Of a stretch of DNA of 64,000 nucleotides, positions 49,001 to 60,200 are shown piece by piece (position 1 is the first letter of the stretch; each line of letters begins with the position of its first letter). The stretch is from Ciona intestinalis (taxonomy: Eukaryota; Chordata; Ascidiacea; Phlebobranchia; Cionidae): contig NC_020169.2 of NCBI RefSeq assembly GCF_000224145.3, positions 416,257 through 480,256 of the forward strand. The letters run 5' to 3'. The notes beneath the pieces are model-generated. The model did not search any database. It saw only the letters and a list, made by a program, of their open reading frames with translations, and was not told the origin of the DNA. Position numbers and translations under genes: made by a program.

Positions 49001-49669
49001 AACCCGTTTTGTTGTTTACTTCAGATTTGTATTTGATCGAGCCCAGTCGACCGTTGTAGTAAAAGGATTAATTAATATAGCAGGGTGGGTGTAGATGGGA
49101 CACCTTTTCATTTTGTTTTCTCTTTTCATTTGGTAGTAAACAAAGAACATTTAATGAATTATAAAACCGTATTTTCACGACTTCCGCAGACCGTTGTTTA
49201 TTGTTTAAAACACGATCAGGCTATTTGGATATTATGTGTTAAAGGTGTACCATCTTCCCCGACTCTACTATCTTATGCTAATTAGTTTAAAACGTGCTCA
49301 TTCTTAGATCTGTGATCTCTTGTTAAACTGAGACGCGGTATCTAAGATATTTTTAAATTCCTTTAATTATTACAGGTGATGATGCTTTCTGTTAGTTCGA
49401 CATTTATTCTGCTGTGGATTCCGCAAGCTGTAATTATGCTGACTCATGCTGACGCACATTCCCACAGTTGTGATGGAGACCAAATTTTGGAATATTTAGC
49501 TGCATTAGGCGGTATAACAAATTCAGCACTTAACTTTTTTCTTTATTGCGTCACAGTAAAACGATTCCGTTTCGAAGTACGAAAATTGGTGTTTTCTACC
49601 CGGACTTGCAAAACAACAACAACTAACGAACAAAAAGATTTGAATTCCATAAAACAAGATGGACTGTGA
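46060..49669 (+). CDS. Rhodopsin-class G-protein-coupled receptor (neuropeptide-receptor-like), 6 exons
   Basis: Exons 46060-46243, 46314-46449, 46653-46860, 47432-47634, 48085-48289 and 49376-49669 join in phase to 409 residues. Seven helices are visible: TM1 ends in GNGVSVAVLVKN; TM2 has LAFADSGVLIF; TM3 follows the disulfide Cys (VYLCRWHRLF) and ends FDRFLAACLPF (DRF for DRY); TM4 is AVCVLSFLFAAPYLLAG; the second outer loop is long with NES and NTT glycosylation sites and Cys in VFGCS; TM5 is VCVAFLIPYVIIILL; TM6 is FILLWIPQAVIML; TM7 is NSALNFFLYC (NFFLY for NPxxY), then basic helix 8. NFFLYC resembles FMRFamide-type and related peptide receptors; the ligand cannot be named. Start may be Met 46060 or 46132. 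Confidence 0.9.
47744..47931 (-). mobile_element. GATGGGACACC-family element (GPCR intron 4)
   Basis: Begins GTAGGTTGGGGGAAGACGGG and ends GAACCTACTATATA. The interior is in reverse order (CTGATCGTGTTTTAAATAAT, AACGGTCTATAGGAG, TTTGTTTACTACCAAATGGG). Confidence 0.8.
49078..49270 (+). mobile_element. GATGGGACACC-family element (GPCR intron 5)
   Basis: Begins GCAGGGTGGGTGTAGATGGG and ends CCATCTTCCCCGACTCTACT, with the family interior (CATTTGGTAGTAAACAAAGA, CCGTTGTTTATTGTTTAAAA). It ends about 105 bp before exon 6. Confidence 0.85.
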
Positions 49670-50638
49670 AATAACACATTTTTATTTTACGTAGTAGTTT
49701 CACCGCATTTTTATTGTTAACTTTAAAATCAGTAACACTGCTGTCTCTATAACATCAGTTCATTCTATACATTTTCACTTAAATGGCGGAAACATGCAAA
49801 CTATATTGAATTAAAATGACACCAAACGTTTTACAATGATACAAAATCTTTATATTGCATTATTGACTTTCTGTTGAAAATCAAAACAACCAATCGATTT
49901 ATTTAATCGTTTGTAACGTTTAAATGTTAGGTGAGGTTCAAAAGGTGACCGCTGCTATGTAGGTACCGCGGTTGCTTCCGAGACATCATGATTGACATTA
50001 CAAACTTGGTAATCATCACTTTGTTTGGCACCTTTAAAACATCAAGTAGGAAATGTTGCGTTTCCGTTCAAACAATGTGGAGTGTATTGTTGCATTTCTC
50101 ATGACGTAACCACCTATATTTGATTTTGTCTTGCGCTGTCTGATGTCTGCAATATGTTCTATTACATATCGTTTTATAGATATAGATTACGCTTAATTTC
50201 AGATGTTTAAGATTATAGAGTAAACGTACATAGCAAGAAATCAGGTGTATCCGTGTAGATCCTGATGCGAGCTTTGTATTATATAACTTTAATGTCTGTA
50301 ATATACGATAATGTTTTATCTGCACTAAATGAAAAAGGAGCTGAATCCTTCAGTTTATTAGCTTGTAGAAGGTCCTTTCAAACGTATAAGCAGTATTCAG
50401 TGTTAAATGTCGTTGCACACATCGAGTGTCGGCTGCAGACTTGCTTTGCACCCGGCCAATGTATCAACGATCATGTATTGTTCGTTACTACGCGGCAAAT
50501 CTATTCACTTTTATATACGCCAATAAAAAGCATGCATGTGTTAAGCTCATTATACTTTACTATGACCTTTGCAAACTTTTTAAAAAACTCCACGCTATTG
50601 AAATATAACCTTATTAGCTTATAGTGTCTTTTGATGTG

Positions 50639-52621
50639 ATGTCTTTACTTTGCTGTGTGATATGCTCTGTCACCATAGTTGTTGTGTGGCTACCTTCACT
50701 TTCATTAAGTACAGGATATTCGTTTATGGATGAAGATATAGCGCAGTTAGTCTTACTGCACAACAAGTATAGATCACAGGTATGAGTTTCGTAATAAATG
50801 GAGTTGTTGGTTGCGGGGTCTCTGGCCCTTTAGTTGGCCGATCGGGGCAGATTTAAACTTTGGGCCAGTTTGCATTTATTTGCATTGTCGACTGAGAATT
50901 GACGGTCTTGAACAATTTTGAATTTGTGGCTTTGAATTATTACTGAACCTACTTTATAATCAGCATACACTTATAGATTACACCACCAGCAGTTGAAATG
51001 CGAATGATGACTTGGAATTCTGATTTATCAAAACTAGCGCAAGCTAAAGCTGAAGAATGTGTTTATTCGCACGGAGTACGAGTGCACCACCCTAAGCTCG
51101 GGGAATTAGGAGAAAATATTTACGTAACAGACGGAAGTTACCCAAGTAAGAATATCAATATAGTACTGTGAGGTGAACTGGGATACCGTTAGCAGCTAAA
51201 TCCTACATTCCCTGATTTTGTTTTTAACAATTAACTTCGCTATTTAAAAGTCGCTACGGTTATATAACTCTTTAATTATTCTTTGTTTACTACTAAATGA
51301 AAGAATGAAATTCATTTCGTTTCTTTGGTTACGATATAACGAAGAACATTTATTTACATTGCTTTTTGTTGCAAAGGGACCAGGTATTTTCAAAGAGCCG
51401 TGTTCAAATGGAACGCAGAAGTTCACTTTTATAATTTGGCAACGAACATATGCGAAACGGGGGAGAAATGTGGTCACTACACACAGGTACATAAGCAAAT
51501 GCATGATAACTTAGTGGCCCAGGGGTAAGGAAGAGGTGGCCTGTATATGTAATATACGGTAGGGTGGGGAGAGATGGAACACCTTTTACCTCAATTTTCT
51601 TGCCCCATTTAGTAGCAGACAAAGAACATTCAAAGAAACATAAAACTATATTTTGACGACTCATAATAGACCGTTGTTAATTGTTTTAACTTTAAAACAA
51701 GATCAGGATGTTTGAGTGGTATGTGCTAAAGCTGTCCTATCTCTCTCCACCCTACTATACGTTATATTTGCTTATAGCTTGCATGGTCATCGACATACAT
51801 GGTTGGCTGTGGGCTAAAGTTCTGTTCCGGACCTGTTTCTACCCCAAATGGTGATCTTATAAACGCTACTTTGATATTTTGTGAGTATTACCCATCAGGT
51901 AACAAGCAAGCTGGCTTCCTGTTTAATACGAAACCCGCACCCCCATACACCACAGGCGCACCATGCAGGTAAACATTTTAAACATATAACACATAAACAT
52001 ATTAAGTATAGCGTATGCATCCGAGTTCAATCTTGGTCCTAAAGAATTTATTAGGTCAATAAAACAAAAGCATGAGTTTTAGCGCCAGTTTTTTTGGTTA
52101 AACCGTAAAGTGGTTACATGTTGTATTTTTTCTAAATATATCCGACACAAACGAAGTTTCAACGCTGGCCAAACTTTAATTTTTTCACTTTTGTTTATCG
52201 GGGATTTATTTTATTGAGCAGCTCATGTCCCGAAGATGTTCCTATATGTGAAAGTAATTTATGCTGCACCCCCAACGAACACATTCTGTTTAATAAATAC
52301 AAAGAATTACTCAAAGCTGTGTCAAGTGTTTCTCCTGAACCAACCAATAATACAACAACGCATACTCACCTAATAACAAGCACTTTCAAAGACAATACAA
52401 AAGGGCCGGAAAAAACAGGCATCACATTTAAAGACAATATGCAAGTGACAGAAATAAAGCAAGAAAAAACAAAGTTTGTTAAAGTGACTACGACGATGCA
52501 ATCAACTACTAGTGGTTGTTCAACCGTTTTAACATTGGGTAATACAGTATGGTGTACAACGTTAGCATTTGGCTTACTCGTAGAATATCTAAAAATTGTC
52601 AATCTTTTTATGCTTTGTTAA
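50639..52621 (+). CDS. CAP-superfamily (CRISP/antigen 5/PR-1) secreted or anchored protein, 5 exons
   Basis: Exons 50639-50779, 50977-51145, 51377-51486, 51778-51968 and 52222-52621 join in phase to 336 residues. A signal peptide (VTIVVVWLPSLSLSTG) is followed by the CAP domain: LLHNKYRSQ, MTWNSDLSKLAQAKAEECVY, GELGENIY, WNAEVHFYN, CGHYTQ|LAWSSTYMVGCG and FCEYYPSGN. The two His and two Glu of the CAP cavity have counterparts (YSHG, GENI, AEVH, CGHY). A Cys-rich hinge follows (PCSSCPEDVPICESNLCC), then a Thr/Ser/Lys tail of about 100 residues and a hydrophobic C-terminus (LAFGLLVEYLKIV), which may be a GPI signal or anchor as in GLIPR1-type proteins. Exon 3 starts at a TTGCAAAG acceptor, the one that keeps phase. 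No enzymatic role can be read from the sequence. Confidence 0.88.
51557..51759 (+). mobile_element. GATGGGACACC-family element abutting CAP exon 4 acceptor
   Basis: Begins GGTAGGGTGGGGAGAGATGG and ends CTCTCTCCACCCTACTATAC. It ends 18 bp before the first base of CAP exon 4, so the region where a branch point would be expected is element sequence. Confidence 0.85.
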
Positions 52622-54272
52622 TTAGTCTTGTTATTCACGTAATGATGTACCATAGTTTGCAATAGAAAAACGTATTATGCGAGTTTAGCTACATAGATGT
52701 GAGCGATTTTAAATAATACATTGCAATCATGAAATTGAATTATAGATTTAATCTATAAGAATATTATATGTCGCTATACTTTATGCTGAAAAATATTTAA
52801 TCCATTGCTAAATACGGCATTCCAAAAACTATCGTATACCCTTTCTTGTATTATAAGTAATTGACAAACAAATAAAACTCGATAAATGGAAAGTGGTAAC
52901 TTTGAGAAAGTACAAGAAAATGAAACATCATCAGTCAGTCATGTGTTAAATATTAACCAACAGGAGAACGACTAAATGTTTGAATGTCTGACCCAGAACA
53001 AATGCTCATCTACTTTATTGTGCACTTTTGCCATGAAATAAAACATCAGCTTACTTGGCGATTTTGGTGCAAAATATTCCTGATGTACAAAGGGTAATGA
53101 AATGTGAAACTTTCATGGCGACGAAAGTCATGAACTTGCGTTTTCACTGTTCGGGAAGTTTACGGGTCTTTGGTATGCTGACTAAAATAGGTGATACATA
53201 TATGCAATATAGATATTTTGTGTTTAACTTCTGTGACATTAATTTGTCAAGTTTATAACACGTCGGAATAAAAAACTAATATTAGTTAAGTCAGTCAGCA
53301 ACTTCTTTTACACTGTTGCAGAATTGCTTGTACCTTAACGGATTTCATATTCTGTATTATTTATACCAGTACACCTATAGGAACCTGAATGCATGAAAGA
53401 ATATACGCGTTAAAATTCTACAAACGCCGTTGTGTAATAATAATCGCATACAATATTGCAAAGTATTGTCACCTCTTAAAATCTTGTTTCGCATGATTAG
53501 TGTAAATATTTGTAGGAGCGCACCTAAAATTTAGAAATCAAACCACAACACGTATTTGGTCATAGCATTTGCTGATACATATATGTATCTTAAGCATCTA
53601 TGTGGGCAGGACGGGGTTCCGTACTTTGACCTGCGGTGGTTTAAACGGCTATGTAAATGTTGGTACTCTGTGATTAAGCAATAAACGTCATGAAGTGGGG
53701 TGACTGGCGGATCCAATCAGAACAGCGACGAATATTTCGTCATTGAATACGTCACCAAGATTCTACAAATGATCAACTGGAGAAAAATAAATACGAAACG
53801 TTCGAGGGTGGCACGCTATAGGCAGATGATGAAATAAAATCGATTTATGTTTTTAAACGTAACACATAATCTTAGATTTGTAGCTAATTAAGGAATAACA
53901 ATGAACGTTGGCGTGATAACACTGAAAGAATGAGTGCGAGAAATAGATTTTACATAATTTAAAGTGTCATCATTGATTTTCGTTTTTCGTTTTTTTTTTA
54001 GATTTTCCACACAGTACTAAAGTCTGTACATATGATTTTTGGAATAAAAAGTTATGATAAAGTAAACAGGTTAACCAAAGTGTTAAAAAACATATTAGCA
54101 AACGTACAACAAAGTCAGGCGTCAATTAAGCTTTAGCCGAAACTGTAAGTAACATTTAACACATATAAGGTCACAAATAAGTGTATTGACACGAATTGTT
54201 ACGTTAAAATTAAAACAATTCCTCACAGACAAGTTGTATTGTCAGAACTGATTATAAAGTAGAATCTTAAGG
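52622..54272. other. Intergenic region between CAP and NPC1 genes
   Basis: Both neighbours read rightwards, so this holds the CAP 3' UTR and the NPC1 promoter and 5' UTR. Apart from the poly(A) hexamer I see no supported exon, RNA gene or family element. Confidence 0.45.
52871..52876 (+). promoter_or_regulatory. Candidate poly(A) signal of the CAP gene
   Basis: AATAAA about 250 bp after the CAP stop codon; the first canonical hexamer downstream on this strand that I noticed. Confidence 0.4.
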
Positions 54273-57200
54273 ATGTTTCGATTGTTAAGTGGAATATTAA
54301 TCCTGCTGTATGGAACATCTGTGAGTATTAATTTTATATAATATAACTCTGGTAGCATATTGAATATGGGACGTGCAATTTGGACAATAGTTGTCTTGGG
54401 TTTAATAGCGTTAATCAATTTTATTGTGTTATTTATTCATTGCTACTTTTAGCCCACCCTTATATAACGTATCGCTTGGGGGTAATACATATTTAGTGTT
54501 TTACTCGAGGGAAGTTATGCTATTGGATACCACTAGAGCGAGAATCAAACTCATAATCGTTATCTCTACGAGCGGTGCGGCAATGCTGGTGTGCCAGAGC
54601 GCTGAACAAGATACTGGTTTCGATACTGCCACATCGTGCCTTAAACTTTACACGTGTAACTCTTAAACGGGCACGAGATTTATGAAATAAAACACATACC
54701 GTGCCTTTGTACCCAAACGACCCCGTTGTTTCGCCACATAAGGTTAAATAAGTGTTGTTTATTCCTTTATTTCTTATAACAAAGTGCGAATACCAGGTAA
54801 ATATAACGTGCTGGCATTAACTTATATGTTTCGACTAAAAATGTCGGATATATTTAAAAAATAGTATAGACCTACAAATTTATTTATTTTAATCAATTTC
54901 ACATTTATAAGGTTACTGCAACAACAATTTCTCATGAGCCTGGGATGTGTATGCTTTATGGGAACTGCGGATACTACGAAGAAAATGATCCAACTCATAG
55001 TAAAGGTATTTATGAAAGACCATTAATTCCACCAGTTCAATATATTTCAAATGAAATTCTGTTTAAATAACAAGTTACTTTAGTATTCAAATCATGACAT
55101 ATAAATCTAGGAGAGTTACCTTGTTTGGACAACCGGAAAGCGGTGGTGCTTGATAAGACATCAGCGCATTACAAAAGTTTAGCAAAGACATGTCCGAACC
55201 TTATAAAGCCGGATGGCGAACCAACGGCAATATGCTGCGACCCACAACAACTCAATACGTTGGAAAGACAACTAACAGCCTCAGTTTTGGTTTTTAATCG
55301 CTGTCCAAGTTGTGTGGAAAATTTTCGTGGCTTATATTGTCAAGTAAGTATGTAGCTTAATTTAGCCTGTTAAAGTTTATTACACACAGCAAGAATATAA
55401 GATGCCCCTATGTCCTCCGTATTGTATAATAGGGCGGGGTAAGGCAGGATCCTTGCACATATTATCCGAAATATACTCAGAATATATATGACGATATTGA
55501 AGTGATACCACGAATTTGTACTGCAATACTTTAATTAGTTAACAACAATTCAAAGAAATATATTAAAACACACGAGGAGCTATTTAGCGATTCGCACACC
55601 AGGTGTAATTTTAGCGATTCGAAAACATGTATTTTTGTTTTGATTTTATCTCTAATTTAAGTTATTTAGTCCATTTTTCAGTATGTACCTCAGTTTTTCA
55701 CACAAAACTAAAACCGATACTGGATTGATGATTTAAACTTGAGTTTTAGATGTATATATAATTTAGCCAGCATTCAAAATGGTAGCTGTAAAAGGAAATT
55801 TTAAAAAATCTTGTCTTACCCCGAGTCCCGTCTTCCCCCACACTACTATATTTTAAATTTATAACCGACCGTAGGTTTCCTCGTATAAATAATTTGTTCC
55901 TCTATATATATTAGTGTGGGGGAGATGGGACACCTTTTCATTCTATTTTCTTGTCTTTTTGATAGAAAACAAAGAACATTCAAAGAATTAAAAATTCGCA
56001 TTCTCACAACCCCTATAGATCGTTGCTAACTGTTTAAAACACAATAAGATTATATGGATATTATGCACTAAAGGTATCCCGTCTCCTCCCACCCTACTGT
56101 ATGATACGGGGTGTATTTTAGCTTTGGTAGTATTGATAAGTCGTGTTAATCCCGCCAATAAGAACACGGGTTTCAGAATGTTAATATTGCGTATCTGTTA
56201 TTGCGAAACGAAAATGGCGGGCAAGCACATTAAGGTTCGTGCGCAAAGTCGGCGGTATACAAAGGCAAGATATCCTGGTATTTCGGTTTATACCTCGTAA
56301 TCGTAAACCAGTTTAGTTACGACAAAGGATGTTAGGTGAAGGTGCACCGGAAAGTTAAGATGTGGTTAAAAGACAGTTGCTGTGTATTCTACAATGTTAC
56401 TGTACTTTAGGATTTTTTTACACTACGCCTATACCACATTAACTCTCATATATAGTGTATATAACTGCGCCATATAAATGTAATAGTAAGTAGTAAGAGT
56501 AACAGAATATAATCTTTATGTTTGTGAGAACAAACTGAACACACGAATGCATTTACATATGGTTATATGTAAGCTACGAAGAATGCGCGCGATAGTGGTA
56601 GGATAGGTTTGTGACGTCACCGCAATTTCAATATCGGAACCACAGAAATAAAAAAGAATAGAACGCGCATACCAATGTCGGCAAAGGAGAGAGGTGATAC
56701 ACTCTCTCTCTTTCGCGGGTCGTTCCCGTTTACTATTGTAGTCAATGGAATCGACGGCGTTTTATGTATTTTTTTTCTCGTTTTTTGACTTAATTTAAAG
56801 TTTTAGGGTGAAACAACTATTTTCTAATATTTATATATTTCAAACAAACCTTTTGTTTCAACATTTTTAATAAAATTTATTAAATAATTAAATTTCCCAA
56901 AAAAGTGGTAAACTGTAAGCGTTAACCTACCAAATAACTAATAAACTTGATTAGTTGGTGTAGGTTTTGAAATAAACCGCTAAAACCTCCCAAAAATACT
57001 ATGCCCCTATCTTTTACAATGGAGACCAAGCGAAATGGGGACAGAGTTGGCGGTCACGTGAATAGAAAAAAGAATATATCACGGTTTTGAAAAGTTGCGC
57101 GTTCTACTCTTTTTTATTTCTGTGATCGGAACGCTGTTTCGCTTCACTGGAGATTCACACGGGCGAAATTCCAATATGTTGTCACTCGGGGTCTTGCTTG

Positions 57201-60200
57201 AAGAGATTCCAAGGAATCTCTGTATTGGATTACGTGTTATACTTTTCGTGTACGATAAAAATATTTATTGAATTAATTTTAAAACTTAACTCTTATTGGT
57301 GTAGAATATCTCTAGTTCGGTGTTTTACTGAAAGGTAATCCCCCTTTTCAAAGTTGTCACTTAATTTATTCACTCTCTTTGTAAAACTAGTATACTGTTT
57401 TAATGCTCATTGTTTATTTAAAGATGTCGTAATTTGCTGGTTTAAGATTAATATTTAATTTTTTAATCGTTAGTGTACCGGCAACGGTTTTAACTGATTT
57501 GTTGTGTCAGGAACCGACTGACCTGTAGTTACTATATATATTTTTGTTGTTGTGCGCTATTTTTATTGTTTGCTACCAAAATATGCAGAGTTAAACAAAG
57601 ATTATGCTTTCCTCACCAGATAACATGTTCGCCAAACCAAGCAACATTTATGAACGTCACAGAAATGCGCAATACCACCGAAACCGAGGGTGCATTCACT
57701 GAAAGTATTTATATATCTGAAACATATGCGACTAATGTTCACACTTCATGTAAAGATGTCATTTTCCCACAGACTAATGGTAAGCATAGTGATATGATTG
57801 AAGGTTTAGTATAGGCAAGGCTTTCTTCAGGTATTAAGGCCATTCCTAGAGAAGAATATTTGTGTTTGTTAAATACTAAAATGCAAATAAAAAACATTCG
57901 GTACATTTTTTGTTAAATGATATTTTAATGTCCCATTCATATTGTCTTAATATAGAAAACTTTGCCTTTAGCAATGAATGTATGATGGAATACAGTAGTT
58001 CAAATTTAATGCTTGGCAGTAAATGCCCTACTGGAAATTTATTTTGACACTTATCACATTATTTCAAGGTTGCATCATACAAGGACAACATATTGAATAT
58101 TAAAAGCAATAATGATAAATCAGATATTACCATTCTATTATTTAGGAAAAGCAATGGCTTTGGTTTGTAATGGTTTTAGTGGTGATGACTGCACGCCACA
58201 AAGATTCCTTGATTATCTGGGTTCCACTAATAATGGCATTGCTCCACTAAATATGGACTTTCAACAAATTGGTAATGACACAGGTCCAAACAGTGATGCT
58301 ATACAATCGCGTAAGTTTCTTTCAATTTTTATGTTTGGCTAATAATTTTTTGCCACCACGCCAGTAAATTTTTGAATGAATATATCTATTCTTTTAAGAT
58401 TAGTTTGATTTATTACTTAACTAGTTAAAGGTTTTTACTGCAGCACCAGAGGGCATGGCTCCACTTGATGCGTTTGCTTATAAGTGCCAAGATGCTCCAA
58501 GTCCAACGGAGTTTGCATGTAGTTGTACTGATTGTGAAGCCTCATGTCCTGCCCCACCCATACTACAACCAGATCAAGTACCATTCATGATCGGCACTGC
58601 GGATGGTGTTGCTGTTATAGTGCTCATCATATTTCTTGCATTTGTGGTTCTGTTCACAGCATATCTCGTCATTGATTTTATGTTTAAAAATGGGAATGTG
58701 AAACAAAAGATCGACTACATGGTTGCGGAGGCTGAGAGCAAAATACCTTATACTAAAGCTGAGGATAATGGAGGTCGGACACTTGTTACAAAAATCCCCT
58801 TTTTTCAAAAAGTTGGAAAATCAACTCAAGATTTTATAAGCTCAGTGTTTCGTAGATGGGGTAGTTTTGTTGCAAGAAATCCTGTGGTTGTTCTTATTTC
58901 TGCCATCTTGGTGTGTGTGGCTTTGTGCGTTGGTGTTAAGTTTGTCATTCTTACAACTGATCCAATTGAATTATGGTCTTCTGCTGGAAGTAGGGTGAGA
59001 CAAGAAAAAGATTACTATGATGAAAAATTTGGAGCTTTTTATCGGACAGAGATGATTATCATGAAACTTAAACCACAATATGTGACTGGATTTTCGGAAT
59101 ATACTTCATTTACTGGTGTGAAATACAACTTCAGTAATATTCTTGAAACCAAATACATACTTGAGATGCTTGCTTTACAAAATGAGCTTCGATATATGAA
59201 CGTTTCCTATGAAGTTGATGGTGAAGTAAACATTGGAACGCTGAATGTAAGAATTAAAATTTTATTGACTGTGTAAATTAAATTAAATATTTATTACATA
59301 TATATGATAACAAAGATCAAGTTGGTTTAAGAATGTGGTACTTAACATTATGTTTGTTTATGGCGACACTCTTTCTGTTTAACTTTGTAACAATTTTCAG
59401 GATATCTGTTTCATACCCTTGTCACCTGATAACAACAACTGCACCATTACATCAGTGATGAACTACTGGCAGAATGATCCAAATGAAATGTTTAAAACTG
59501 CGAACTACACAGATAAAATATCAGAGGAGACATATGTTGTCGATTATCGTGACCATTTCTTATATTGCGTACAGTAAGAGAATAACAGTTAACTTGATTA
59601 AAAATTAATAAAAAAGAATAAAGTAGTTTATTCATGCTGAAATAATGAGCAGCTGAGTATTGTAACACAGGTGACTGATCCCGTTCACCTTGAATTTATA
59701 TATTGTTTTTCTGAGATGGCTGACAAATTGAATGGGTATTTAATGATGATTTTGTTATTAGTATTGTTGATTACAGAGCCCCAGCTACAGTCCAAGATAC
59801 AACACCATTGAAACAAAACTGCATGGGAGATTTTGGTGGACCAGTATTTCCATATTTAGCTCTTGGGGGGCAAGGAGAGGTTTTATACTTTTTTATTATA
59901 TTACCTGGCTAGTACATAGTAAAATGAATTGTTGGCTAATTACATTATCACTTCAGGCACAATAGCTTATAAAGATAATTCATTACTGTCTTTCAAAGTA
60001 AAAATGGCACCATAGAAATGTTTGTAAAAGTCAATGTTTTTTATTTTATGTTTAATGTAAAACATACGTTGCGTGCAAGTAAGTAATATATGTGTAAGGC
60101 TGTTGTTTACCAAGCTTGTAATTAAACATTCACCTTGGGACTACTAGATGTTTTTAAACTTTACCTTGAACATTGTTTGCAGAGTTGACTGTTTGTTATA

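Noticed and set aside
54424..54666. 80-residue plus-strand open frame in NPC1 intron 1
   Set aside because: No family signature or supporting splice sites. NPC1 exon 1 joins exon 2 in phase across it.
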